A stretch of 64,000 nt of DNA, taken from Thioclava sp. ES.031 (GTDB taxonomy: Bacteria > Pseudomonadota > Alphaproteobacteria > Rhodobacterales > Rhodobacteraceae). The stretch covers positions 2,482,501 through 2,546,500 of the forward strand of contig NZ_PDJO01000001.1 of the NCBI RefSeq assembly GCF_002563775.1, in the 5' to 3' direction. The position numbers and the translations under genes were made by a program. Shown here one piece after another: positions 56,486 through 64,000 of this stretch; position 1 is the stretch's first letter; each line of letters opens with the position of its first letter. A model generated the notes under the pieces. It had not been told where the DNA came from. It did no database searches and worked only from the letters and a program-made list of their open reading frames with translations.

Positions 56486-58036
56486 ATGAGCAAAGACAAA
56501 GCGGCGCCGGCAGTTGATGACAGCGACGATTGGGATCCGTTCGGCCAGCCTCTCTTCGATGACCCGTCCGTACGCGCGCTCTCGCGCGTCGGCGTCGTCG
56601 ATATCGGCTCCAACTCGATCCGGATGGTGGTCTTCGACGGCGCGGCGCGCAGCCCCGCCTATTTCTTCAACGAGAAGGTCATGGCGGGTCTCGGCCAAGG
56701 GCTGGCGGAGACCGGCAAGCTAAATCCCGAGGGGCGCGAACGCGGGCTGACCGCGCTGAAACGCTTCGCCGCGCTCGCCGAGGGGATGGAGATCGGCCCG
56801 CTCACCTGCGTCGCCACCGCCGCGATGCGCGACGCCGAGGACGGCCCGCAGTTCCACGCCAAGATCGAGAAAGAGACCGGCCTCAAGGTCCATATCGTCG
56901 ACGGGCTGGAAGAGGCGCGCCTCTCGGCGCAAGGGGTCCTTCTGGGCTGGCCCGAGGCAGAGGGCCTCGTCTGCGATATCGGCGGCAACTCGATGGAATT
57001 GGCCGAGATCCGCGGCGGCAAGGTCTGGCGTCGCGCCACCTCACAGCTCGGCCCCTTCCGCCTGCAGCAGATCGCGGGCGGGAAGAAGGCGATCGCCGCG
57101 CATATTCAGGCGACGATCAAGGATCTGGCCGAGAAGGTCGGCACCGAACACGAACGCATCTACCTCGTCGGCGGCTCGTGGCGCGCCATCGCGCGGCTCG
57201 ACATGGAGCGGCGCGACTATCCGCTGCTGGTGCAGCACGAATACCGGATGAAGCCCGACGAGCTGGGCGAGACGATCGAGTGGATCGGGAAATCCGACAT
57301 GGAGAAGCTGCGCTCCAAGACCGGCACATCTGCCGCGCGGATGGAACTCGTCCCGCTGGCCAGCCAGGTGCTGCGCGAGTTGATCGCCACCTTCCAGCCC
57401 AAGGAGATCGACGTCTCCGCCTACGGCATCCGCGAAGGGCTCCTCTACGAGCAGATGCCCGAACGGCTGCGCCGCCGCGATCCGCTGGTGGAAGCCGCGC
57501 GTCATACCGAGCGCGTGATGAGCCGGATGCCCGGCTTCGGCAAGAAGCTCCACGCCTTCATCGAACCGATCTTCGGGCCGCTCCCGCCCGAGAAATTCCG
57601 CCTCGTGCGCGCGGCTTGTCTGCTGCATGACACGACATGGCGCACCCATCCCGATTACCGCGCCGAGGCCTGTTTCGAGAACGTCACCCGCGCGAACTAT
57701 TCGGCCATGTCCCACCCCGAGCGGATCTGGCTCGGCGTGGCGCTCCTGCACCGCTACAAGAACTCGCGCAATGGCTCGCGGCTGGAGCCGTTCCTACCGC
57801 TGCTGACGGAAGAGCAGATTCAGGAGGCCGAGGTTCTGGGCAAGGCGATGCGCTTCGGCTCGATGTTCGCGACCCACAGCCCGGCCGATGCGGGCGAGCT
57901 GAAATATTCGGCCAAGAAGGGCGAGCTGGAACTGAAGCTGACCAAGCGCGGCAAGGCACTGATGGGCGAGGTCGCCGAGTCGCGCTTCCGCTCGCTCGCG
58001 AATGCGCTGAAGGCCGAGCCGATCATCACGGATTAG
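56486..58036 (+). CDS. ppx: Exopolyphosphatase/guanosine pentaphosphatase family protein
   Basis: 516 residues: actin-fold phosphate motifs VVDIGSNSIRMVVFDG (about 36-51) and LVCDIGGNSMELAEI (about 162), EARLSAQGVLLG, and an HD-like C-terminal domain (CLLHDTTWRTHPDY). It degrades polyphosphate and perhaps pppGpp. Pairing with ppk makes a synthesis-turnover unit. ATG at 56486 has GGACGGG upstream. It overlaps the convergent gene by 4 nt. Confidence 0.92.
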   Translation: MSKDKAAPAVDDSDDWDPFGQPLFDDPSVRALSRVGVVDIGSNSIRMVVFDGAARSPAYFFNEKVMAGLGQGLAETGKLNPEGRERGLTALKRFAALAEGMEIGPLTCVATAAMRDAEDGPQFHAKIEKETGLKVHIVDGLEEARLSAQGVLLGWPEAEGLVCDIGGNSMELAEIRGGKVWRRATSQLGPFRLQQIAGGKKAIAAHIQATIKDLAEKVGTEHERIYLVGGSWRAIARLDMERRDYPLLVQHEYRMKPDELGETIEWIGKSDMEKLRSKTGTSAARMELVPLASQVLRELIATFQPKEIDVSAYGIREGLLYEQMPERLRRRDPLVEAARHTERVMSRMPGFGKKLHAFIEPIFGPLPPEKFRLVRAACLLHDTTWRTHPDYRAEACFENVTRANYSAMSHPERIWLGVALLHRYKNSRNGSRLEPFLPLLTEEQIQEAEVLGKAMRFGSMFATHSPADAGELKYSAKKGELELKLTKRGKALMGEVAESRFRSLANALKAEPIITD

Positions 58037-58449
58037 AGCTCGATCCCACCCTCCGGGATCTCGACCGGCCCACCTTGGTTCGGGTCGTCTTTCTGCGGCG
58101 CGTCTTCCGGCGGCTCGGTCATCAAAGGCGGCGGCGGCGGCGCGTCTGGGCTCCGCCGCATGATGATATCGCCATTGGGTAGCCGCTCGGGCGCCCCGTA
58201 ATTCGCCATATCGTCGACTAGCGCGAGGAACTGGCGCAGCTTCGGCCCCAACTGGGCCGCGGCCTCCCCCAAGCCCTTCTGCATCTCGTCGAGCTGCGGC
58301 TTCATCTCGTCCATCAGCCCGCGAAACAGCGTCTGCGCCCCCTCCTGCAGCAGGGAGAACCCGCGATCGACATCGCCGCCCTCCTCCTGCGCGGAGACGG
58401 GCGTTGCCAGAAGGGCGAGCGACAAAGCGAGGGCAAGTGGCTGTTTCAT
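58033..58449 (-). CDS. Small secreted protein conserved in Rhodobacterales
   Basis: 138 residues with a Sec signal peptide (MKQPLALALSLALLATPVSA, cleavage before QEE). The mature part is an acidic amphipathic helix region (FSLLQEGAQTLFRGLMDEMKPQLDEM), the segment ANYGAPERLPNGDIIMRRSP and a Pro-rich tail. Function is unknown. The family is common next to ppx in related genomes. Confidence 0.75.
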   Translation of the reverse strand: MKQPLALALSLALLATPVSAQEEGGDVDRGFSLLQEGAQTLFRGLMDEMKPQLDEMQKGLGEAAAQLGPKLRQFLALVDDMANYGAPERLPNGDIIMRRSPDAPPPPPLMTEPPEDAPQKDDPNQGGPVEIPEGGIEL

Positions 58450-58495
58450 ACCCCCGATCCTACGCGCAAGCGGCGCGAAAATCACGCCCCCGAGA

Positions 58496-59503
58496 TCACT
58501 CGATATCGACCGAGACGGGAAAATGGTCGGAGGCCTGCAAAAGCGCCTCGCGCAATTCGGGCACGCGGTAGATATGCGGGTCGTCGAACGGGTGCCAGAT
58601 ACGCCACTCCCGCGCCCGTGCCGCCAGATCGGGCGAGAGCATCACATAATCCAGCATGGCCGAAAAATACTGCTTCTGATCGACGAGGTAGAACCGCGCG
58701 GAACTCGGGGCTGCCGCCGTGTGATGGGCTTTCGACAGCCGCGCATGAGGATCGTGCAGCCGCTCCGCGTCCGGGCCGCCCTCGCCCGCGACGATCTCCA
58801 CGCCCGAGCGCCCGAACAGCTTCTCGTATTCGTCGAGCCCGGGACCGTCGTTGAAATCGCCCAGCACGATCAGGCTATCGCCCGCCGCCAGATGCTCCTC
58901 CACGCGGCCCCGGATCCAGATCGACTGCGCCAATTGCTTGCGCCGGTTCTCTATCGCCATGCGGGTCGCCGTCTCCAGGCTCGTCGCGCCATGCGGGGCT
59001 TTCGACTTCACATGCACGCCGATCATCCGTATCACCTCCCTCGACCGCGTCCCCAGAGCCACCTCCAGAGGCGGCTTGGAAAAGCTGACCGTATCCATCC
59101 GCGCATCGATATCGAGGTCGATCCGCAGGCTGCCATCGAAGCGCGGCCACGCCTCCGAGCTTTGCGGATCATGCCGCGCCGTCACGACATCGGGGTCGTA
59201 GAGCAGCGCCAGTTCCTGCTGCGTATCGTTGGAAAAACCCAAGAGCGCGCGACGCTGGCGCAGCCCGAACCGCTCCGCGAAGCCTTCGAGCATATCCACC
59301 GTCTTGTGGCGATGATTGTCGTCGGGCGCCTCGACCACCAGAAGCACATCGGCCTCCAGCGCGCTCATCACGATCGCGATCGCGCCGGTCTGCTGGCTGC
59401 GCGTCACATTGTAGCGCGCCGACCATTCACTATCGTCGAGAAGCGCCCCGTTGCGGGCGAAAAGGCTGTTGAACCACTCGATATTCCAAGTGGCGATCCG
59501 CAT
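58496..59503 (-). CDS. Endonuclease/exonuclease/phosphatase (EEP) family protein
   Basis: 335 residues of the EEP fold: MRIATWNIEWFN, LLVVEAPDD, VHVKSK, VLGDFND with the catalytic D-x-N, LDYVMLS, and ASDHFPVSVDI with the catalytic D-H. It lacks a signal peptide. The start ATG overlaps the stop of the upstream gene by 1 nt (TGATG), so it is coupled to the TerB-J-domain gene. DNase, phosphodiesterase or phosphatase activity cannot be separated from sequence. Confidence 0.87.
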   Translation of the reverse strand: MRIATWNIEWFNSLFARNGALLDDSEWSARYNVTRSQQTGAIAIVMSALEADVLLVVEAPDDNHRHKTVDMLEGFAERFGLRQRRALLGFSNDTQQELALLYDPDVVTARHDPQSSEAWPRFDGSLRIDLDIDARMDTVSFSKPPLEVALGTRSREVIRMIGVHVKSKAPHGATSLETATRMAIENRRKQLAQSIWIRGRVEEHLAAGDSLIVLGDFNDGPGLDEYEKLFGRSGVEIVAGEGGPDAERLHDPHARLSKAHHTAAAPSSARFYLVDQKQYFSAMLDYVMLSPDLAARAREWRIWHPFDDPHIYRVPELREALLQASDHFPVSVDIE

Positions 59504-60201
59504 CACGCCTCCGCATGGCTGGCGCGGATTTCCTCCCAGGCCTTGTTGAGCGCGATGACGCGCGCCTCGGAGAGCTGCACCGCTTCCTCAGGCAGACCAC
59601 GGGCAATCGCCCGGTCGGGATGCGCCTCGCGCACCTTGTTGCGCCAGACCTTGCGCACCTGATCGAGCGGCGTGCCCGGCTCGACCTCCAGTACGGTCCA
59701 CGGATCGGGATCGGCATCGTCGACGAAGGCCGACCGCATCGCACGGAAACAGCATTCCTCGAGCCCGAATATCCGCGCGACCTCCAGCAGGAAGGCATCC
59801 TCGCCCTCGTGGTAATCGCCATCGGCCAGCGCGATGAAGAACAGCCCTTCGAGAACGTCTTTCAGAACGTCCGCGCCGGGGCCGAACATATTGGCGATCT
59901 TGCGGGCATAGGCGTCGAAACCCGCCACATCGGTCCGCGCCATGTTGAAGACGCGCGCGGCATTGGCTTCCTCTTCCGGCGGGATCTGGAAAATCCGCCG
60001 GAACGCCGCCACCTCGTCGCGCGTGACCTGCCCATCGGCCTTCGCCATCTTCGCCCCGAGCGCAATCACCGCGATGGTGAAGGCAACCGAGCGTTCCGGC
60101 GGCTGGCGCAGGTTGTCGAAGACCGTCGACAGCGCCTCACCCCGCCCGAGAGCGGAGAGCGCCTGCGCGATACGCGACCAAAGGGAGATGGGCTTGTCCA
60201 T
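59503..60201 (-). CDS. TerB-J-domain protein (DjlA-like, soluble)
   Basis: 232 residues. The TerB-like helical domain (about 35-150; ALGAKMAKADGQVTRDEVAAFRRIF, ALADGDYHEGEDAFL) is followed by a C-terminal J domain (about 165-230) with the HPD motif in VREAHPDRA. The order matches DjlA, but there is no N-terminal membrane anchor. It probably stimulates DnaK-type ATPases. Confidence 0.88.
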   Translation of the reverse strand: MDKPISLWSRIAQALSALGRGEALSTVFDNLRQPPERSVAFTIAVIALGAKMAKADGQVTRDEVAAFRRIFQIPPEEEANAARVFNMARTDVAGFDAYARKIANMFGPGADVLKDVLEGLFFIALADGDYHEGEDAFLLEVARIFGLEECCFRAMRSAFVDDADPDPWTVLEVEPGTPLDQVRKVWRNKVREAHPDRAIARGLPEEAVQLSEARVIALNKAWEEIRASHAEA

Positions 60202-60287
60202 GGTTCAAGTCTAGCCGCGCTGCGGCGGAAATGCACCCGCGCAAATCCGCCCTGTGATTAAATCGTTGTAATGTTTTGAAATGACTG

Positions 60288-60316
60288 GCGGCGCGCAGGG
60301 TTCCCCCGCGCGCCGC
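60288..60316 (-). terminator. GC-rich hairpin after mcm
   Basis: GCGGCGCGC/GCGCGCCGC is a perfect 9-bp stem with an 11-nt loop. On the minus strand it is followed by CAGTCATTTC; the U-tract is poor. Confidence 0.5.
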
Positions 60317-60323
60317 TCGAAAA

Positions 60324-60394
60324 CCAAGCGAAGGCAGTACTTCGCTCTTGTCAAAATATCCCGGGGGGCGCGTCAGCGCGGGGGCAGCGCCCCC
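60324..60394 (-). repeat. Intergenic repeat, one full copy facing a truncated one (copy m)
   Basis: On the minus strand: GGGGGC/GCCCCC hairpin (60380-60394), GCGC-GTCA-GCGC hairpin, core CCCCCGGGATATTT (60354-60367) and tail CAAGAGCGAAG. A plus-oriented tail remnant CCAAGCGAAGG at 60324-60334 lacks a core, so this looks like an eroded tail-to-tail pair. Confidence 0.8.
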
Positions 60395-60426
60395 TCCTGC
60401 TTCGGCTCCTCCGGCGAACGGCTGCC

Positions 60427-62556
60427 TCAGGCCCGCGCCTGACGAACGATGTCGAGGATCTCGCGCGCGGCCAGCGGGATGTTCGTCCCCGGCCCGAAGA
60501 TCGCCTTCACGCCCGCCTTCTTGAGGTAGTCGTAATCCTGCTGCGGGATCACGCCGCCGCAGATCACGATGATATCCTCGGCGCCCTTCTCCTTGAGCGC
60601 CTCGATCAGCTTCGGTGCCAGCGTCTTGTGACCCGCCGCCTGCGACGAAATCCCGACCACATGCACGTCGTTGTCGATCGCGTCCTGGGCTGCTTCTTCC
60701 GGCGTCTGGAACAGCGGGCCCACATCGACGTCGAAGCCGATATCGGCGAAGGCCGTCGCGATCACCTTGGCGCCGCGGTCGTGGCCGTCCTGACCCATCT
60801 TCACCACCAGCATCCGCGGGCGGCGGCCCTCTTCCTCGGCGAAGGTCTCGACATCCTTCTGGATCTGCGCGAAGCCCTCGTCGCCGTCATAGGCCGCGCC
60901 ATAGACACCGGCGAGCGTCTTCACCTCGGCGCGGTGACGTCCGAACACCTTTTCCATCGCCATCGAAATTTCTCCCACAGAGGCTCGGGCGCGGGCAGCT
61001 TCCACTGCCGCCTCGAGCAGGTTGCCACCCTCGGAGGCGCGGCGCGTCAGTTCCGTCAGCGCCGCCTCGCAAGCCGCCTCGTCGCGGCTGGCTCGCATCT
61101 TCTCGAGTCGCGCGATCTGGTTGTCGCGCACCTTCGCATTGTCGATGTCGAGGATATCCAGCTCGTCCTCGGTCTCGCGGCGATACTTGTTCACCCCGAC
61201 CACGACATCCTCGCCCCGGTCGATCAGCGCCTGACGCCGGGCGGCGGTCTCCTCGATGCGCAGCTTGGGCATGCCCGAGGCCACGGCCTTGGTCATGCCG
61301 CCCATCTCCTCGACCTCCTCGATCAGCTCCCAGGCCTTCTCGGCCAGTTCCGCCGTGAGGCTTTCGACGTAGTAGGAGCCCGCGAGCGGATCGACCACGT
61401 TGGTGATCCCGGTCTCTTCCTGCAAGATCAGCTGCGTGTTGCGCGCGATCCGGGCCGAGAACTCGGTGGGCAGCGCGATCGCCTCGTCCAGCGCGTTGGT
61501 GTGCAGCGACTGCGTGCCGCCAAGCGCCGCCGACATCGCCTCATAGGCGGTGCGGATCACGTTGTTATAGGGGTCCTGCTCGGCCAGCGAGACGCCCGAA
61601 GTCTGGCAGTGGGTGCGCAGCATCGAGCTTTGCGGCTTCTTCGGCTCGAACTCTTCCATGATCCGGCTCCACAGCAGGCGCGCCGCGCGCAGCTTGGCGG
61701 CCTCCATGAAGAAGTTCATCCCGATCGCGAAGAAGAAGCTCAGACGGCCCGCGAACTTGTCGACATCCATCCCCGCCTTGATCGCGGTGCGCACGTATTC
61801 GCGCCCGTCCGCCAGCGTGTAGGCCAGCTCCTGCACGAGGTTCGCACCCGCCTCCTGCATGTGGTAGCCCGAGATCGAGATCGAGTTGAAGCGCGGCATC
61901 TCGTTCGAGGTGTATTCGATGATATCCGCGATGATCCGCATCGAAGGCTCGGGCGGATAGATATAGGTGTTGCGGACCATGAACTCCTTGAGGATGTCGT
62001 TCTGAATCGTGCCCGACAGAACGCTGCGGTCATGGCCCTGCTCTTCGCCGGTCACGATGAAATTCGCGAGGATCGGGATCACCGCGCCATTCATCGTCAT
62101 CGAGACCGAAATCTGATCGAGCGGGATACCGTCGAAGAGAATCTTCATATCCTCGACGCTATCGATCGCCACGCCCGCCTTGCCGACATCGCCGACAACG
62201 CGCGGGTGATCGGAGTCATAGCCGCGGTGGGTGGCGAGGTCGAAGGCCACCGACACGCCCTGCTGACCGGCGGCGAGCGCCTTGCGGTAGAAGGCGTTCG
62301 ACTCCTCGGCGGTCGAGAAACCCGCATATTGCCGGATCGTCCACGGACGGCCCGCATACATCGTGGCGCGCGGCCCACGCGTGAAGGGCGAAAGGCCCGG
62401 CATGGTGCCCAGATGGTCGAGCCCCTCCACGTCCTCTTCGGTGTAAAGCGGCTTGACCGCGATCCCTTCGAGCGTGTTCCAGGTCAGGTCGTCGAACGGC
62501 CTGCCACGCAGTTCCTTCTCGGCGAGCTTACGCCAGTCCTCTTTCTTGTCCGTCAT
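60427..62556 (-). CDS. mcm: Methylmalonyl-CoA mutase
   Basis: 709 residues, a single-chain MCM. The N-terminal barrel has [21 protein letters not shown] (methylmalonyl- rather than ethylmalonyl-type), and the B12 domain has [11 protein letters not shown] with His592 as lower axial ligand. It interconverts methylmalonyl-CoA and succinyl-CoA in propionate and ethylmalonyl-CoA routes. The start at 62556 has AGAAGGA upstream and lies 29 nt inside the preceding gene. Confidence 0.97.
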   Translation of the reverse strand: MTDKKEDWRKLAEKELRGRPFDDLTWNTLEGIAVKPLYTEEDVEGLDHLGTMPGLSPFTRGPRATMYAGRPWTIRQYAGFSTAEESNAFYRKALAAGQQGVSVAFDLATHRGYDSDHPRVVGDVGKAGVAIDSVEDMKILFDGIPLDQISVSMTMNGAVIPILANFIVTGEEQGHDRSVLSGTIQNDILKEFMVRNTYIYPPEPSMRIIADIIEYTSNEMPRFNSISISGYHMQEAGANLVQELAYTLADGREYVRTAIKAGMDVDKFAGRLSFFFAIGMNFFMEAAKLRAARLLWSRIMEEFEPKKPQSSMLRTHCQTSGVSLAEQDPYNNVIRTAYEAMSAALGGTQSLHTNALDEAIALPTEFSARIARNTQLILQEETGITNVVDPLAGSYYVESLTAELAEKAWELIEEVEEMGGMTKAVASGMPKLRIEETAARRQALIDRGEDVVVGVNKYRRETEDELDILDIDNAKVRDNQIARLEKMRASRDEAACEAALTELTRRASEGGNLLEAAVEAARARASVGEISMAMEKVFGRHRAEVKTLAGVYGAAYDGDEGFAQIQKDVETFAEEEGRRPRMLVVKMGQDGHDRGAKVIATAFADIGFDVDVGPLFQTPEEAAQDAIDNDVHVVGISSQAAGHKTLAPKLIEALKEKGAEDIIVICGGVIPQQDYDYLKKAGVKAIFGPGTNIPLAAREILDIVRQARA

Positions 62557-63457
62557 GGCCAAATCCTTCTTCCACTGTCGCCGCGGCGGGTGTCTTCCCC
62601 GCATCTTCGGCCGTCATTTCCACGAAATTCAGTCCCGGCGGCGCGCAGCGCAACCAGGTCAGATCCTCCAGATAGCGGGCGGTCATCTGCGCGCGCTGCG
62701 CCTGATCGAAAGGCATCCAGCGCCCCGGCCCGGCCGCGACGTGGTGCCCGGCGCGCAGCAGGCCCTCGCGCAGCGCCCCGCGCCCCGGGGCCGCGTTGCG
62801 CTGCCTGCGGGCATCGAACAGCCCGGCAGGCAGGCCTTCGCCCGGCACAAGCGCCTGAAGCTGCGCCTGCGGCGCCGCCCCCAGCGCCTCATGGCTCCAC
62901 ACCGTGACGGGCGCCCCAAGCGCGGTCTGCGCCTGCGCGATCACCTCCGGCCAACCGCGCGGATGATCGGCAAGCCGCGCGAGCCCGCGCGCATCGGGCA
63001 GGCTAGCGCCCCGCCCCGCCATCACCGACAGAACCGAGGACCACCACATATCATAGCGCCGCATCGACAGTGCCACGCCGCCCAGATGCGTGCCCAGCAC
63101 CTGCCGCGCGCGCTCCAGCCGTCCTGCCGCATCCGGATAGAGCGTCAGCATATCCACGCAATGCGGCATCGCGCCCAGCAGGTTCTCCTCCGAGATCACC
63201 AGATGGCGCATCCCCTGATCGGCGAGCCGGTCCAACTCGAACGCCAGCGCGGTTCGCAGCCGCGACAGCGCCGTCCCATCCTCCGGCGTCACCAGATCGG
63301 GGCGCTTCACCAGCCCCGAGAACAGCCCCGCCCGCGTCCGGTCCGGCCCCCAATAGGCGATCCCGCTCGCGGCCAGCGCGTCGGCGTTTTGCAGCATCCA
63401 CGCCTGAAACGTCGTCGTCGCGGTGCGATGCGCCCCGATATGCAAAATGACATCCAT
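62528..63457 (-). CDS. Sulfotransferase-like protein
   Basis: 309 residues. [20 protein letters not shown] resembles the 5'-PSB loop of PAPS-dependent sulfotransferases, and [24 protein letters not shown] is placed like the 3'-PB region. No strong full-length family match is evident to me. The start at 63457 is chosen because the Ile-His-Ile-Gly strand begins there; the frame stays open further upstream. It overlaps mcm by 29 nt, so the two are co-expressed. Confidence 0.65.
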   Translation of the reverse strand: MDVILHIGAHRTATTTFQAWMLQNADALAASGIAYWGPDRTRAGLFSGLVKRPDLVTPEDGTALSRLRTALAFELDRLADQGMRHLVISEENLLGAMPHCVDMLTLYPDAAGRLERARQVLGTHLGGVALSMRRYDMWWSSVLSVMAGRGASLPDARGLARLADHPRGWPEVIAQAQTALGAPVTVWSHEALGAAPQAQLQALVPGEGLPAGLFDARRQRNAAPGRGALREGLLRAGHHVAAGPGRWMPFDQAQRAQMTARYLEDLTWLRCAPPGLNFVEMTAEDAGKTPAAATVEEGFGHDGQERGLA

Positions 63458-63635
63458 GCCCGGCCCCCACGGCCCCGGGTCCAAGCGGCACCCCGCCGCA
63501 GCCCCGAAAACCCGGCGCCAGTCTGCACCGCGATTCCTTGCGGCGCGCTTAAAGACCGCATTTCGCGAAAATTCGCACGGTCCGGCATGGTGCGAGGGAG
63601 CTCGCGCGCATATATCAGGAACGAGAGAGGAGCCC

Positions 63636-64000
63636 ATGACCCGTCTATTATCCCTTGGACTCGCTGCATTTCTTGCGCTGACGCCCTTTGCGGTCGCAGC
63701 CCAGGACAGCACCGTCGATCTCGCCGTGGCAGAGCCCGAGGTCACGCCCCCCTTCGCACCGGTCGATGGGGCGGATGCGGATCTGGACGCGTTCGTCTGG
63801 CAGAAACGGCCCATCGTCGTCTTCGCCGACAGCCCGCTCGACCCGGCCTTCAAGGAGCAGATCCGGTATCTGAAGGACCATTGGGCGGAACTGGCCCGGC
63901 GCGACGTCGTCGTCATCACCGACACCACGCCCGATCCGGCCAGCGACGTGCGGCGCACGCTGCGCCCGCGCGGGTTTTCCCTCGTCATCATCGCCAAGGA
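63636..64000 (+). CDS. DUF4174-type secreted protein, N-terminal part (truncated by window edge)
   Basis: The visible 121 residues begin with a Sec signal peptide (LLSLGLAAFLALTPFAVAAQ). LDAFVWQKRPIVVFADSPLDPAFKEQI and ARRDVVVITDT follow, a thioredoxin-like DUF4174 pattern. GAGAGGAG lies just before the ATG. Function is unknown. It is divergent from the sulfotransferase-like gene. Confidence 0.8.
   Translation, partial: MTRLLSLGLAAFLALTPFAVAAQDSTVDLAVAEPEVTPPFAPVDGADADLDAFVWQKRPIVVFADSPLDPAFKEQIRYLKDHWAELARRDVVVITDTTPDPASDVRRTLRPRGFSLVIIAK

Overview
The window is high-GC, densely packed bacterial chromosome with long same-strand gene runs, many 1-14 nt gene overlaps and only housekeeping or lineage-conserved genes. 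Protein families and gene order point to an alphaproteobacterium of the order Rhodobacterales: Psd of the alphaproteobacterial type, rplU-rpmA-GNAT-obgE-proB, DUF177-rpmF-plsX-fabH-ihfA-merR, argS-SPOR-nagZ-scpA-scpB, and phaZ/phaC-phaP-phaR. The genus cannot be fixed from the sequence alone. No rRNA, CRISPR array, IS element, prophage or integrase was seen. One tRNA (Pro, GGG) is present.

Layout. 1-3.1 kb: the start of psd, a bfd-bfr iron-storage pair, the rplM-rpsI ribosomal operon and a hotdog thioesterase. 3.1-9.7 kb: a crotonase-fold protein facing a long minus-strand run (AMACR, rplU, rpmA, two GNATs, obgE, proB). 9.9-13.1 kb: Uup-type ABC-F, an OlsB-like acyltransferase and a BamE-like lipoprotein. 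13.2-19.2 kb: DUF177-rpmF-plsX-fabH-ihfA-merR, tRNA-Pro and dcd. 19.4-22.2 kb: flavoprotein monooxygenase, a DksA with a degenerate zinc site, and a MoxR ATPase. 22.3-23.1 kb: an AT-richer GIY-YIG gene at a likely synteny break. 23.1-31.9 kb: scpB-scpA-nagZ-SPOR-argS and glcB-glcG. 32.2-39.7 kb: pepN, gatB, DUF808 and two alpha/beta hydrolases, one with its nucleophile serine replaced. 39.7-40.4 kb: a NERD nuclease-like gene. 40.6-45.1 kb: the polyhydroxybutyrate locus, with a well-formed PhaR-type operator/promoter. 45.4-52.2 kb: thrS, a cold-shock gene, an ArsC-like gene, lolD-lolC/E and proS. 52.4-58.0 kb: AI-2E/PerM transporter, hdaA, ppk and ppx. 58.0-64 kb: a small secreted protein, an EEP nuclease, a TerB-J-domain protein, methylmalonyl-CoA mutase, a sulfotransferase-like protein and a DUF4174 protein.

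The most striking non-genic signal is an intergenic repeat family. Thirteen full or near-full copies occur, always between genes. The full unit is a GGGGGCNCNGCCCCC hairpin, then a short GC-rich hairpin, then a core CCCCCGGGATATTT, then a tail CCAANNNGAAGG. Copies are single or in tail-to-tail inverted pairs, two of which have exactly the same core-to-core span (73 nt). One gene (GNAT, 6176-6691) is sandwiched between two inward-facing copies that supply its stop codon and abut its start codon. A family of this regularity looks like a REP/MITE-like or terminator-associated element and is the best candidate here for something poorly described.

Functionally the window combines translation (L13, S9, L21, L27, L32, ProS, ThrS, ArgS, GatB), envelope lipid and lipoprotein biogenesis (Psd, PlsX, FabH, OlsB-like, BamE-like, Lol), carbon storage (Pha), the glyoxylate and propionyl-CoA routes (GlcB, Mcm) and polyphosphate metabolism (Ppk, Ppx).
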